Below, piece by piece: positions 53,137-61,311 of a stretch of DNA of 64,000 nucleotides. Position 1 is the first letter of the stretch. Each line of letters starts with the position of its first letter. Position numbers and translations under genes: made by a program. The stretch comes from Zeaxanthinibacter enoshimensis (GTDB lineage: Bacteria > Bacteroidota > Bacteroidia > Flavobacteriales > Flavobacteriaceae), in NCBI RefSeq assembly GCF_004362865.1, contig NZ_SNYI01000001.1, positions 1,178,001 through 1,242,000 of the forward strand. The letters run 5' to 3'. The notes under the pieces are model-generated. The model did not search any database, was not told the origin of the DNA, and saw only the letters and a list, made by a program, of their open reading frames with translations.

Positions 53137-54165
53137 GTGAAACGAAAAATAACACTCAAACACATCGCCAGGGAATTGGATGTTTCCATTTCTACCGTAT
53201 CCAAAGCGCTCAAGAACAGCGAAGAGATAAGCCGTGAAACAAAGGAGAAGATCCAGGCATTCGCTAAACTGTATAACTACAAACCCAACAATATTGCGAT
53301 CAGCCTGAAGAATAAGAGGACCAAGAATATCGGGGTGATCATCCCGGATATTGTCCACCATTTCTTTACCACTGTCTTCCGCGGTATAGAGAAATACGCC
53401 AATGATAAGGGGTATAATGTTATTGTCTGCGTTTCCGATGAATCCTTTGATAAAGAGGTGATCAATATGGAAATGCTGGCCAATGGCAGTATAGACGGTT
53501 TTATTATGGCATTATCTGCAGAAACCCAGCTGAAGAATGATTATAACCACCTGAAACAGGTCACTGACCAGGGGATTCCCTTAGTACTCTTTGACCGGGT
53601 CACCGATGAAGTCAATTGTGACAAGGTGATCATAGATGACCAGGCGGCAGCTCATATGGCGGTCAGTAAGATGATTGCAGATGGCAGGCAGAGAATTGCA
53701 CTGGTCACGACAGAGGATTATCTCAATGTGAGCAGTAAAAGAGAAGAAGGGTACAGGAAAGCACTCGAAGAACATAACCTCCCTGTCAGGGAAGAACTGA
53801 TCCTGCGATTACCGTACCAGTACGAAGATGAGAAGCTGAGCGAAGTATTCTTTGCCACCCAGGAAGTTGATGCCGTACTCTGTGTAAACGAGATCTTCGC
53901 TGTCAGGACCATCAGGTTTTTAGAAGATAATGATCTCCGGGTTCCGTCGGATGTCTCAGTAATCGGTTTTACCGATGGGATCCTGTCTCGTCTTTCCAAT
54001 CCCACCCTGAGTTCTGTGGCCCAGCACGGCGAAGAGATGGGAACCATTGCCGCTAAGATGCTGATCGATAAAGTGGAAAGTGACATTGAAGAGGGAGAGG
54101 AGGAATACCGTACAGAAGTGGTCGAGGCCACGCTGATCGAGCGGGAATCCACCCGATCATCGTAA
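53137..54165 (+). CDS. LacI-family transcriptional regulator
   Basis: A 342-residue regulator. The N-terminal HTH reads LKHIARELDVSISTVSKALK and its hinge helix follows near residue 50-60 (NNIAISLKNKRT). Residues 60-340 form a periplasmic-binding-protein-like sugar domain (IGVIIPDIVHHFFTTVFRGI, DGFIMALSAET, GFTDGILSRLSNPTLSSVAQ). It begins with GTG. LacI proteins release their operator on binding a sugar or sugar phosphate; the palindrome upstream is the likely site. It is divergent from SusC locus 1 and convergent with the FnIII lipoprotein gene (15 bases between stops). Confidence 0.93.
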   Translation: MKRKITLKHIARELDVSISTVSKALKNSEEISRETKEKIQAFAKLYNYKPNNIAISLKNKRTKNIGVIIPDIVHHFFTTVFRGIEKYANDKGYNVIVCVSDESFDKEVINMEMLANGSIDGFIMALSAETQLKNDYNHLKQVTDQGIPLVLFDRVTDEVNCDKVIIDDQAAAHMAVSKMIADGRQRIALVTTEDYLNVSSKREEGYRKALEEHNLPVREELILRLPYQYEDEKLSEVFFATQEVDAVLCVNEIFAVRTIRFLEDNDLRVPSDVSVIGFTDGILSRLSNPTLSSVAQHGEEMGTIAAKMLIDKVESDIEEGEEEYRTEVVEATLIERESTRSS

Positions 54166-54180
54166 CCCTTACCCTGTATA

Positions 54181-54870
54181 TTAATTGGTCCTGAACTGGA
54201 ACACCTGCGACTCCGTGGTATTGCCTGCCGAATCCCTGGTACTAATTCTCCAGTAATATACCTGCCCGCTTTCAACCACAACGGTCCTTGACTGTTCTGA
54301 AGTTATGCCGGATAAGGTCACCGGTGGATTAACCAGGTCTAGATATACCGCGTATTCTTCTATGTCTTCATCAATATCAGCTCCCGACCAGGTGAGAGTA
54401 ATGCTGCCCGGATCTACGGCCGACCCTGATGAGGGGGAGATAACTTCGGCCGGGAATGGCGCATGGTTAGCGACAGGCTGGCCGGCATTGTAAAATTTCC
54501 AGACTGGACTTTCTGCAGTATCCGGGGAACCGGAGGCCTTAGAGATCACTTTCCAGGAATAAGGAGTTCCGCGTAGTATTGTGATATCCTGTTCGGTTTC
54601 CGAGGTGTTGGCCGTCTGCTGTACCCCTGTTTCCAGGTTCGTAACCACCAGCTGGTAGCTGTCCGTGTTTTGCGAAGCGTTCCACTGGAAATTAACTCTG
54701 CTTTCAGTATCCGAGATAATACTACCTTCCTGGCATTCGGTATTATCTTCCGGAAATATAAGGCTGGCCGCACTGGGTGGGACTACCGGTTCGGGTTTTG
54801 GATCACTATCCCCTCCGCTGCTGCAGGAAACTATCATTGCTGCCCAGGTCCAGAAAAGAAGCTTTTTCAT
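54181..54870 (-). CDS. Small lipoprotein with fibronectin-type-III-like domains
   Basis: A 229-residue lipoprotein with lipobox IVSC (Cys16) followed by a Gly/Ser/Asp linker typical of surface lipoproteins. Two FnIII-like beta-sandwiches follow: about 40-130 (NFQWNASQNTDSYQLVVTN, TPYSWKVISKASG) and about 135-229 (TLTWSGADIDEDIEEYAVYL, YYWRISTRDSAGNTT). It overlaps the amylase gene by 4 bases (ATGA), so it is translated with it and may hold glucan or amylase at the surface. The function is inferred from context. Confidence 0.75.
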   Translation of the reverse strand: MKKLLFWTWAAMIVSCSSGGDSDPKPEPVVPPSAASLIFPEDNTECQEGSIISDTESRVNFQWNASQNTDSYQLVVTNLETGVQQTANTSETEQDITILRGTPYSWKVISKASGSPDTAESPVWKFYNAGQPVANHAPFPAEVISPSSGSAVDPGSITLTWSGADIDEDIEEYAVYLDLVNPPVTLSGITSEQSRTVVVESGQVYYWRISTRDSAGNTTESQVFQFRTN

Positions 54871-57800
54871 AATATAAGAAGTTTATGGAATTGTTGTCCG
54901 TCTGTTGTTGTTATACCTACCAGGTAGGTGCCTTTTGCAAGCCCGGAGATATCGAGGATCATAGAAGCGGAAACTGATTCTTCCACTGTACTGAGTTGTA
55001 TTCTCCCGCCCAGGTCATAAACATCGACCTGTACTCTTTCCCCTATGGAAGATTCCCCGAATTCAACGTTTAGCTGTTGGGAACTCACCGGGTTGGGATA
55101 TAGTGGTGAACTACTGAGGTAGATGGTCTCCTCGTATACACCCTGGCACTCCTTGCCCGTAGACACCTTCAGTTTATTGGCGCCCCGTTTTAATGGAAGC
55201 TCATAATATTCCGAGGTGGTCGTATACTGCCTGCCATCAAGAGAAATCGTATACGTGCTGCCTCCTTTCAATTCCAGGGAAAGCAGTTTATTGCTGTTGT
55301 TTACCTTAGAACTGACCGACAGGTCTTCCGGTTCGGTGATCTCCAGCTCGTAGCACTGCTGGTAGCTGCTCTCGGAATCAACCGTAATGCATAAGGTGTA
55401 CTGACCGGCAGTAAGACCATCGAATACCGACTGCTCTGTGAATTGCTGATCAGCGGATGTCGGTCCGGATAAATTAGCCGTGTAGGAGAGTGACTGATTG
55501 GCTATGACCGTTATACTCCCGTTGTCACTGCTCCTGCAGGTTTCACTTGCCGTTTCTATGGTAAAGTTATCCGCAGGCAGGTTAAAAACCACGCAACCAT
55601 TAACGTCTACCATGGAGCCAAGGGGAGTGGCAGGGCAGTTGTCAAAGCTATTCTCTACCCCGTCATGGTCGTCATCCGGAATATTCTCGTCGGGGAATAA
55701 GGCAGTTGGATTATTACCGAAAATTCTGAATTCGCCCGGTTGCAGTTGGATGGATTTATTGGGGTCGGTGACTATATATTTACGGTTGCCGTTAAGGAAT
55801 TCAAACCAAACTCCCGTCTCCTGGAATTCAGGGTTGATCTCCTGAACATCGACCCCGAAATTTCCTATGATGGTTACAAACCCGATTTCATCTGCTGTTG
55901 CAGATGCCAGGGCAAGATGTATCTTCTTTAGCCCATTCGAGTTCCCCAGGTCCAGGTCAAAATCAGTTGTTTCAAAAATAGGTTCGTTTATCCTGAGGCT
56001 AACCAGGTCTGCCCAGGTGTCATAGACTGCTTTGCGTGCAGGCTCGTCTGCATATTCCCACCGAATGGGTTTGTTGCCGACCCTGCCGTTGAAATCAATA
56101 GATACGTCATAACCCAGTTCCCCGAACTGCCAGATCATTTTAGGACCGGGGACCGTAAAGAAGAAAGCTCCTGCGGCTTCCATTCGTTGCAGGGCTGTGG
56201 CCAGGTTTTTCACGGAATAATTGTCTGGGCCCGAATTACCGAATTCAAGGTTTTTGAACATAAGTCGTTCTTCATCATGGCTCTCCATGTAAGAGACTGC
56301 CGATGGCCGTACAAATCCTTTCTGCAGGTAGGATACCCCGGAGAAATCTGATTTCCCGTTTTCATGGTACCCCAGGGTAGCTTCGTTATAAGGTTCCGTC
56401 AGCTTATTCCAGAGCATGATGCCCTTGCCTTCATCCTTGCGGTACTCTGCCCACAGGATCTCTTCCTGTATCCCTCCCAGGTGTTCAAATATGACGTAGA
56501 AGTCAGGATCTGAGGCCCACTGGGTATCAGCATATCCTTGCAACACTTCCACCCGGTCTTGCTGCAGGCTGTTCGTGCAGTTCTGGTCAGAAGGAGAACA
56601 GTTCTGGGTAAATCCTTTGGTCAGGTCCCAGCGCATGCCGTCTAACCGGAATTCTTCTATCCAGTAGGTCAGGGTCTGGTTGACATAATCCCGGGTGGCC
56701 TGGCTCTGGTGGTTAAAGTCGTTAAACACGCTGTAGGAGTGTTTGGCGGATGGATTAAAGAAGGGATTGTCCTGGCTGGCCTGTCCTCCTGTCCCCCCGT
56801 TATCTGTATTCCACATGCGGTAATAGGGGTGTTGACCGGAGGCGTGGTTGTACACCACATCCAGGATGACTGCCATTCCGCGGGCGTGCGCTTCATCGAC
56901 CAGCTGTTTTAATGCATCGGCCGTACCGTAGTATTTATCCAGTGCCATATGGAAGGCAGGGTTATAGCCCCAGCTCTCGTTCCCGTCGAATTCATTGACC
57001 GGCATCAGCTCTATGGCGTTAACTCCCAATTCCTGCAGGTAATCTAACCTGGATCTGACTGCATCAAAACTGTGTAAAGCATCAAAATCACGGACCAGTA
57101 ATTCATAGATCACCAGGTCTGTCTTCTTTGGTTTTTCAAAATCATTAACCTGCCAGTTATAGGGAGCATCACCGGTACGTAGAACCGTGATGGCATGCGA
57201 TTGTCCCGCAGGATAGTCGGGCAGGGCCGGAAAAGTGGTTTCGTCAATGAAAGCGTCATTGCCATACCCATCCAGGACCAGGGTGGAGTAGGGGTCTGCT
57301 ACGTTGATATCGTATTCCACAAGGTATTGGTACAGGTGGTTGGATTGGGGTGTGAGTCCTGTTAATTCAAGCCAGAATTGATCGGTAGCCGAATCTTTCT
57401 TCATAAGGTAATCGGGGTTGACCAACCAGTTGTTGAAGTCTCCGATCACGTGAACAAATTCCTTTCCCGGGGCGTAGAAGACCAGGGTCGCTTTTGTCGG
57501 ATCTGATGGATCGGGATTGATCCCGTTTTTTAAGCCGGCAGGAACGGCTTCTTCCGTAACTGTAGGGGCAATGGCAGCCGTGAAGGATTCTTCAAGGGTA
57601 TCACCTCCATTAGTGGCAGTAAGCCGGAAATTAGTGGTCTGGTTCACCACCAGGGTATAGGAATAGCTTTCCGTTGATGTTGCTGTATCGATAAGGACAT
57701 CATCGGCATAAAGGTTCCAGTCTGATATTTCGGAGGCCGTAGCTTCAATGTCAAAACTGCTGCCCGCACTGACCACCGTTAAATCTTTGGAAGGGGAGGT

Positions 57801-58217
57801 AAGGCCGATCTGGTATCCACCAACATCATAGAGATAGTCTGTGGTCTGCTGGCTGCCATCTTTCGATTTTACCAGCAACCCGATCCTTGAAATCCCGGTG
57901 TCATTATAGAAAATGGCGGGGGTGAAGGTATAGGAATATGTCCCATCACCATTATCGGTAAATTTTGCAGATTCCGGGCTGTTTCCAAAATCTATTCCGG
58001 TAGCCTGGGCATTACCGGCAAAATTACCTGCAGAGTCAAAATACCAGGCCCAGAGATAGAGATCGTTCACGCCCCATTCTGCCATGGGATCAAAATCTGA
58101 AACGGTAACCGTGATCTCCGTATTCTCAGAGAAAACGGGAGGGTCTAATGTGATGGTCTGAGCTGCTGTAGTGAACAGTCCAATTAAGCAGAGGAAGAGA
58201 AAACCGTATAATCTCAT
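54867..58217 (-). CDS. Secreted GH13 alpha-amylase-family enzyme with T9SS C-terminal signal
   Basis: A 1,116-residue secreted enzyme with a Sec signal (cleaved near TTAAQ). N-terminal Ig-like beta domains (about 20-220) and a CBM48-like region (HVIGDFNNW, about 254-263) come before the GH13 barrel (from about 365). The catalytic residues are the nucleophile Asp531 in DGMRWDLTKG, the acid Glu578 in VIFEHLGG and Asp648 in MESHDEER, so it should be active on alpha-1,4 or 1,6 glucans. At 840-870 there is a thrombospondin-3-like Ca-binding unit (DDDHDGVENSFDNCP). Residues 1039-1116 form a type A T9SS sorting domain (LYPNPVSS, GLAKGTYLVGITTTDGQ). A terminator-like hairpin lies between it and susE. 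Confidence 0.92.
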   Translation of the reverse strand: MRLYGFLFLCLIGLFTTAAQTITLDPPVFSENTEITVTVSDFDPMAEWGVNDLYLWAWYFDSAGNFAGNAQATGIDFGNSPESAKFTDNGDGTYSYTFTPAIFYNDTGISRIGLLVKSKDGSQQTTDYLYDVGGYQIGLTSPSKDLTVVSAGSSFDIEATASEISDWNLYADDVLIDTATSTESYSYTLVVNQTTNFRLTATNGGDTLEESFTAAIAPTVTEEAVPAGLKNGINPDPSDPTKATLVFYAPGKEFVHVIGDFNNWLVNPDYLMKKDSATDQFWLELTGLTPQSNHLYQYLVEYDINVADPYSTLVLDGYGNDAFIDETTFPALPDYPAGQSHAITVLRTGDAPYNWQVNDFEKPKKTDLVIYELLVRDFDALHSFDAVRSRLDYLQELGVNAIELMPVNEFDGNESWGYNPAFHMALDKYYGTADALKQLVDEAHARGMAVILDVVYNHASGQHPYYRMWNTDNGGTGGQASQDNPFFNPSAKHSYSVFNDFNHQSQATRDYVNQTLTYWIEEFRLDGMRWDLTKGFTQNCSPSDQNCTNSLQQDRVEVLQGYADTQWASDPDFYVIFEHLGGIQEEILWAEYRKDEGKGIMLWNKLTEPYNEATLGYHENGKSDFSGVSYLQKGFVRPSAVSYMESHDEERLMFKNLEFGNSGPDNYSVKNLATALQRMEAAGAFFFTVPGPKMIWQFGELGYDVSIDFNGRVGNKPIRWEYADEPARKAVYDTWADLVSLRINEPIFETTDFDLDLGNSNGLKKIHLALASATADEIGFVTIIGNFGVDVQEINPEFQETGVWFEFLNGNRKYIVTDPNKSIQLQPGEFRIFGNNPTALFPDENIPDDDHDGVENSFDNCPATPLGSMVDVNGCVVFNLPADNFTIETASETCRSSDNGSITVIANQSLSYTANLSGPTSADQQFTEQSVFDGLTAGQYTLCITVDSESSYQQCYELEITEPEDLSVSSKVNNSNKLLSLELKGGSTYTISLDGRQYTTTSEYYELPLKRGANKLKVSTGKECQGVYEETIYLSSSPLYPNPVSSQQLNVEFGESSIGERVQVDVYDLGGRIQLSTVEESVSASMILDISGLAKGTYLVGITTTDGQQFHKLLIL

Positions 58218-58230
58218 AGTATTTTGTATT

Positions 58231-58260
58231 GAAACAAAAGGGCCGTAAAAAACGGCCCTT
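58231..58260 (-). terminator. Intra-locus terminator between the SusE-like gene and the amylase gene
   Basis: AAGGGCCGT (58238-58246) pairs perfectly with ACGGCCCTT (58252-58260) around AAAAA. On the minus strand the hairpin is followed by TTTTG. It can partly stop transcripts from the SusCDE genes, lowering the amylase level relative to them. A full stop would need an amylase promoter, none of which was recognised in the 20 bases to the start. Confidence 0.85.
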
Positions 58261-58284
58261 AAGCATTATAGGAATGAATTGAAC

Positions 58285-59679
58285 TTACTTGGTGATAAAG
58301 GTGTAAGTAGGATCTGCTCCTGAAAAATCGAGCATGATATCATAGGTTCCGGCTGTAACCGCAATGTCTGCGCCATTAGCCTCAAGTGTACCGTCTGCTC
58401 CGTCATCACCCAGGTTAACACCCCAGTCCTCATTGATCCGGAACTTGATCATACCATCAATTAAAGTAACATTCTCCGCGATCCATTTGTCCTCGCCAAG
58501 CGGGGTGAACATGAAATCCGGTCCTGCATTACCCCAATCGTTATAACCTGAACCGACGATCCCCCATAAATCTGAACTTTCCAGCGTATAGGTGTTGTCG
58601 TTGAAATTTACGGTCAGGGTGTAGAACCCGGCAGTAACAGGGATATCAGCACCGCCGTTTTCAAGGGTGCCGTCAGCTCCGTCATCTCCAAAGTTAGTTC
58701 CCCAGTCATTGTTCAACCTTATTTTCATCAGGCCGTCCAGCAACTTAACACCGGCTTTCCAGGTGTCCGTAGTATAATCGTAGAACAACTTCGCATCAGG
58801 ACCATTATTACCCCAGTCATTATAGGCAGATCCTACAACACCCCAGCTATATGGCTCAATTGTATAGGTGTTGGAATTAAGATCAAGAACAATTTTATAA
58901 TCACCGGCAGTAACCATGATATCGGCACCTCCAGGTTCCAGGGTTCCGTCTGCCCCGTCATCACCCAGGTTATTACCCCAGTCATTATTCTCGCGGAACT
59001 TCATTGCCCCATCCTTCAGATTCACATAGGCTACAAAAACATCGGCTTGATCCGTAGTGTAGAAAGGTAGGTCTGGTCCTGCATTGCCCCAGTCATTGGC
59101 AGCGGAACCGACAACTCCCCAGCTCGATTTCTCAACGCCGGATCCACCTCCGCCAGAAGATGCTTCTACCATTACGATATTAAGAGGCATCAGGTCAGAA
59201 ACTGAAGACGCATTATTGACTGCATCAGCACTTCCTACGAAGGCTTTAACGCGGAAATACACAACCCCGCTGTTATTCGGCTGACCATCCGGACCATTAG
59301 TATTCGGATCGGCATCAAGCCCCATTGCTGTGGCAAGTGCGATCAGGTTGTTAATGGTAACGGCGTGGTTGGTCTCATTCAGAGTTCCGGAACTGTAATC
59401 CACAGTACTGAAATCTTCATTGACAGAACCTTCTACTACATAGCTCACTGTGGTTGGAGCACCAAAATCGGGTTTATTCCATACAAAACGCTCTGCAATA
59501 TTTGTCCGGCTGTCAGCTGACAGCAAATAGGTGTCTGAGGCGTTATTTGTAAAACTTATCGCCTCACTGGGTTCCTGGGCAGTAAAGATGAGGTAATCCT
59601 CCTTGTCACAGGCAACCATCCCGAAGGTCAATACAAGGACCCCCATGAATATCTTTAAATAATTTGTAAATGCTTTCAT
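58285..59679 (-). CDS. SusE/SusF-like starch-binding lipoprotein with three C-terminal repeats
   Basis: A 464-residue lipoprotein with lipobox MVAC (Cys24). The N-terminal SusE-type Ig-like region (about 30-180) is followed by three repeats of 92-93 residues starting at Trp187, Trp279 and Trp372 (WGVVGSAANDWGN, WGVVGSAYNDWGN, WGIVGSGYNDWGN). Each has MKFRENNDWG-like, NLGDDGADGTLE and a closing TYTIE strand, the pattern of the SusE/SusF C-terminal starch-binding domains. SusE binds maltooligosaccharides at the cell surface. It starts 12 bases behind SusD. The repeats can also be seen in the DNA. Confidence 0.92.
   Translation of the reverse strand: MKAFTNYLKIFMGVLVLTFGMVACDKEDYLIFTAQEPSEAISFTNNASDTYLLSADSRTNIAERFVWNKPDFGAPTTVSYVVEGSVNEDFSTVDYSSGTLNETNHAVTINNLIALATAMGLDADPNTNGPDGQPNNSGVVYFRVKAFVGSADAVNNASSVSDLMPLNIVMVEASSGGGGSGVEKSSWGVVGSAANDWGNAGPDLPFYTTDQADVFVAYVNLKDGAMKFRENNDWGNNLGDDGADGTLEPGGADIMVTAGDYKIVLDLNSNTYTIEPYSWGVVGSAYNDWGNNGPDAKLFYDYTTDTWKAGVKLLDGLMKIRLNNDWGTNFGDDGADGTLENGGADIPVTAGFYTLTVNFNDNTYTLESSDLWGIVGSGYNDWGNAGPDFMFTPLGEDKWIAENVTLIDGMIKFRINEDWGVNLGDDGADGTLEANGADIAVTAGTYDIMLDFSGADPTYTFITK
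58288..59121 (-). repeat. Three tandem coding repeats in the SusE-like gene
   Basis: Three units of about 276-279 bases (59121-58846, 58845-58567, 58566-58288), each beginning with the WG(V/I)VGS codons. They differ by scattered substitutions, so they are duplicated binding domains and not a recent copy-number array. Confidence 0.8.
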
Positions 59680-59691
59680 AATTGTTCAGTA

Positions 59692-61302
59692 TTAGTAACC
59701 TTCGTTTTGAGTTAGATTGGTGTTGATTAAAAGTACGTTTTCCGGTAAGGGGAATATTTTACGGAAACTCTCTACGGCTCTTCCGTTCTGGGCACCTCCC
59801 TTAAAAGGCCAGAGATAAGATCCTGTAGTGAACAGGTTGAAGCGGATCAGGTCTGTCCTTCTCAGTCCTTCCCAATGGAGCTCCCTTGATCGTTCTGCCA
59901 GTACAAAATCCGGGTCTATATCTGCAGATGTTATGGTGGGTGCACCTGCCCTGGTCCTCAGTTCGTTTACCAGTGAAGTGGCCTTTGCCATATCTCCGCC
60001 TGCACCCCTGGCCACTGCTTCCGCATAGTTCAGGTATACCTCGGCTAATCGGATCAAAGGAAGATCGATATCCGCGAAGTCTCCGGAAGTATCACTACCC
60101 TGCTGCCCGTTAATATCTACATTTTTGAATTTGGCCAAAGCGTAACCATCTTCAAAGGTATTGGCAATGGTTTCAATTTCGTAGTTCTGGCCTTCGGTAA
60201 AGAATTGTGCCCTGGCATCATTCCATGCTACCGGGTGGTTGTTTCCGTCCCGCTCAGTAACAGCATAATCAAACTGATCGACAAAGCCCTTGGTAGTGCG
60301 ATAACCGCTCCAGCCCCCGTTTACCCCGAAGAGTACAGGATCCATATCCCCTCCAAGCGGTGCATGGGTAAGGAAAGTAGTTCCCCCGAACGTCTGCTGG
60401 TTAATACCGTCAAAGGTCAGTACAAACAGGAACTCGTTCTGCGCCCCGTTGGTATCATTATCCGCAAGGAACAGTTCGTCATAGGCAGACCCATTACCAT
60501 TGCCATCATTAGTGTTAATGCTATAACTGCTGTTAATGACCTTGTCTGCGTTAGTGATCACATCGGCATAGCGGTTCTGACCTACGAATTCTTCTGCGTT
60601 CAGGTATAACCTGGAAAGCAATGCCCAGGCAGCAGCCTGGTCTACGCGTCCATATTCATTGCTTCCGGGTGATTTAAGGTCACTTTCAATGCCTTGCAGT
60701 TCACTTTCGATAAAAGCAAAGATCTCTTCCCTGTTGCTCTGCTCCGGTAAAGCTGTTGTGATTTCGGTTACCAGGGGAACGTTCGCAAACAGGTCCATCA
60801 GGTTGTAATAAGCGTAAGCCCTGATAAATCGTGCTTCGGCGATGTAGGCCGCAACTTCGGCATCATCGGACAATACCGCAGCATTGGAGATGAAGGAATT
60901 GGAGAAAGAAACTACCTGCGACAGTCGGAAATACATCGCTGTGGTAAAGTCGTTCCCTGCTCCCCAGTTCATCGCATGCAGGTTGGGCAGTCCCGGGTCT
61001 CCCCAGCCGACTACCGCGTGGTCTGTCGTAAGTTCGTTCAGGTTAAACAACATCCGCGAGAATTGAGAGAATCCCTCGTCAACCCCGCTGATATCTGCCT
61101 GGCCCGCCGGACCTTGCTGACCTGTCAATGCCAACCCTGCATAGAGTTTAGCCAGGGCACCTTTTGCCTCCTGTGCATTCTTATATACGTCTACTTCTGT
61201 AAACAGGTCCGGATCTATAGGTGTCTGGTCCAGATCGCTGGTGCAGGCATTGATGCCGAACAGCAGCAAGAGGCCTCCCAATAATAGTGTGTACTTTTTC
61301 AT
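59692..61302 (-). CDS. SusD/RagB-family surface glycan-binding lipoprotein (locus 2)
   Basis: A 536-residue lipoprotein with lipobox INAC (Cys20). It keeps the SusD TPR-like fold (FIRAYAYYNLMDLFANVPLV, ALLSRLYLNAEE) and the RagB end (FPLPENVLLINTNLTQNEGY). It follows SusC locus 2 by 9 bases and comes before the SusE-like gene. With SusC it forms the glucan import pair of the locus. The fit with starch is from the SusE-like and GH13 neighbours, not from its own sequence. Confidence 0.95.
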   Translation of the reverse strand: MKKYTLLLGGLLLLFGINACTSDLDQTPIDPDLFTEVDVYKNAQEAKGALAKLYAGLALTGQQGPAGQADISGVDEGFSQFSRMLFNLNELTTDHAVVGWGDPGLPNLHAMNWGAGNDFTTAMYFRLSQVVSFSNSFISNAAVLSDDAEVAAYIAEARFIRAYAYYNLMDLFANVPLVTEITTALPEQSNREEIFAFIESELQGIESDLKSPGSNEYGRVDQAAAWALLSRLYLNAEEFVGQNRYADVITNADKVINSSYSINTNDGNGNGSAYDELFLADNDTNGAQNEFLFVLTFDGINQQTFGGTTFLTHAPLGGDMDPVLFGVNGGWSGYRTTKGFVDQFDYAVTERDGNNHPVAWNDARAQFFTEGQNYEIETIANTFEDGYALAKFKNVDINGQQGSDTSGDFADIDLPLIRLAEVYLNYAEAVARGAGGDMAKATSLVNELRTRAGAPTITSADIDPDFVLAERSRELHWEGLRRTDLIRFNLFTTGSYLWPFKGGAQNGRAVESFRKIFPLPENVLLINTNLTQNEGY

Positions 61303-61311
61303 GGCTGTATT

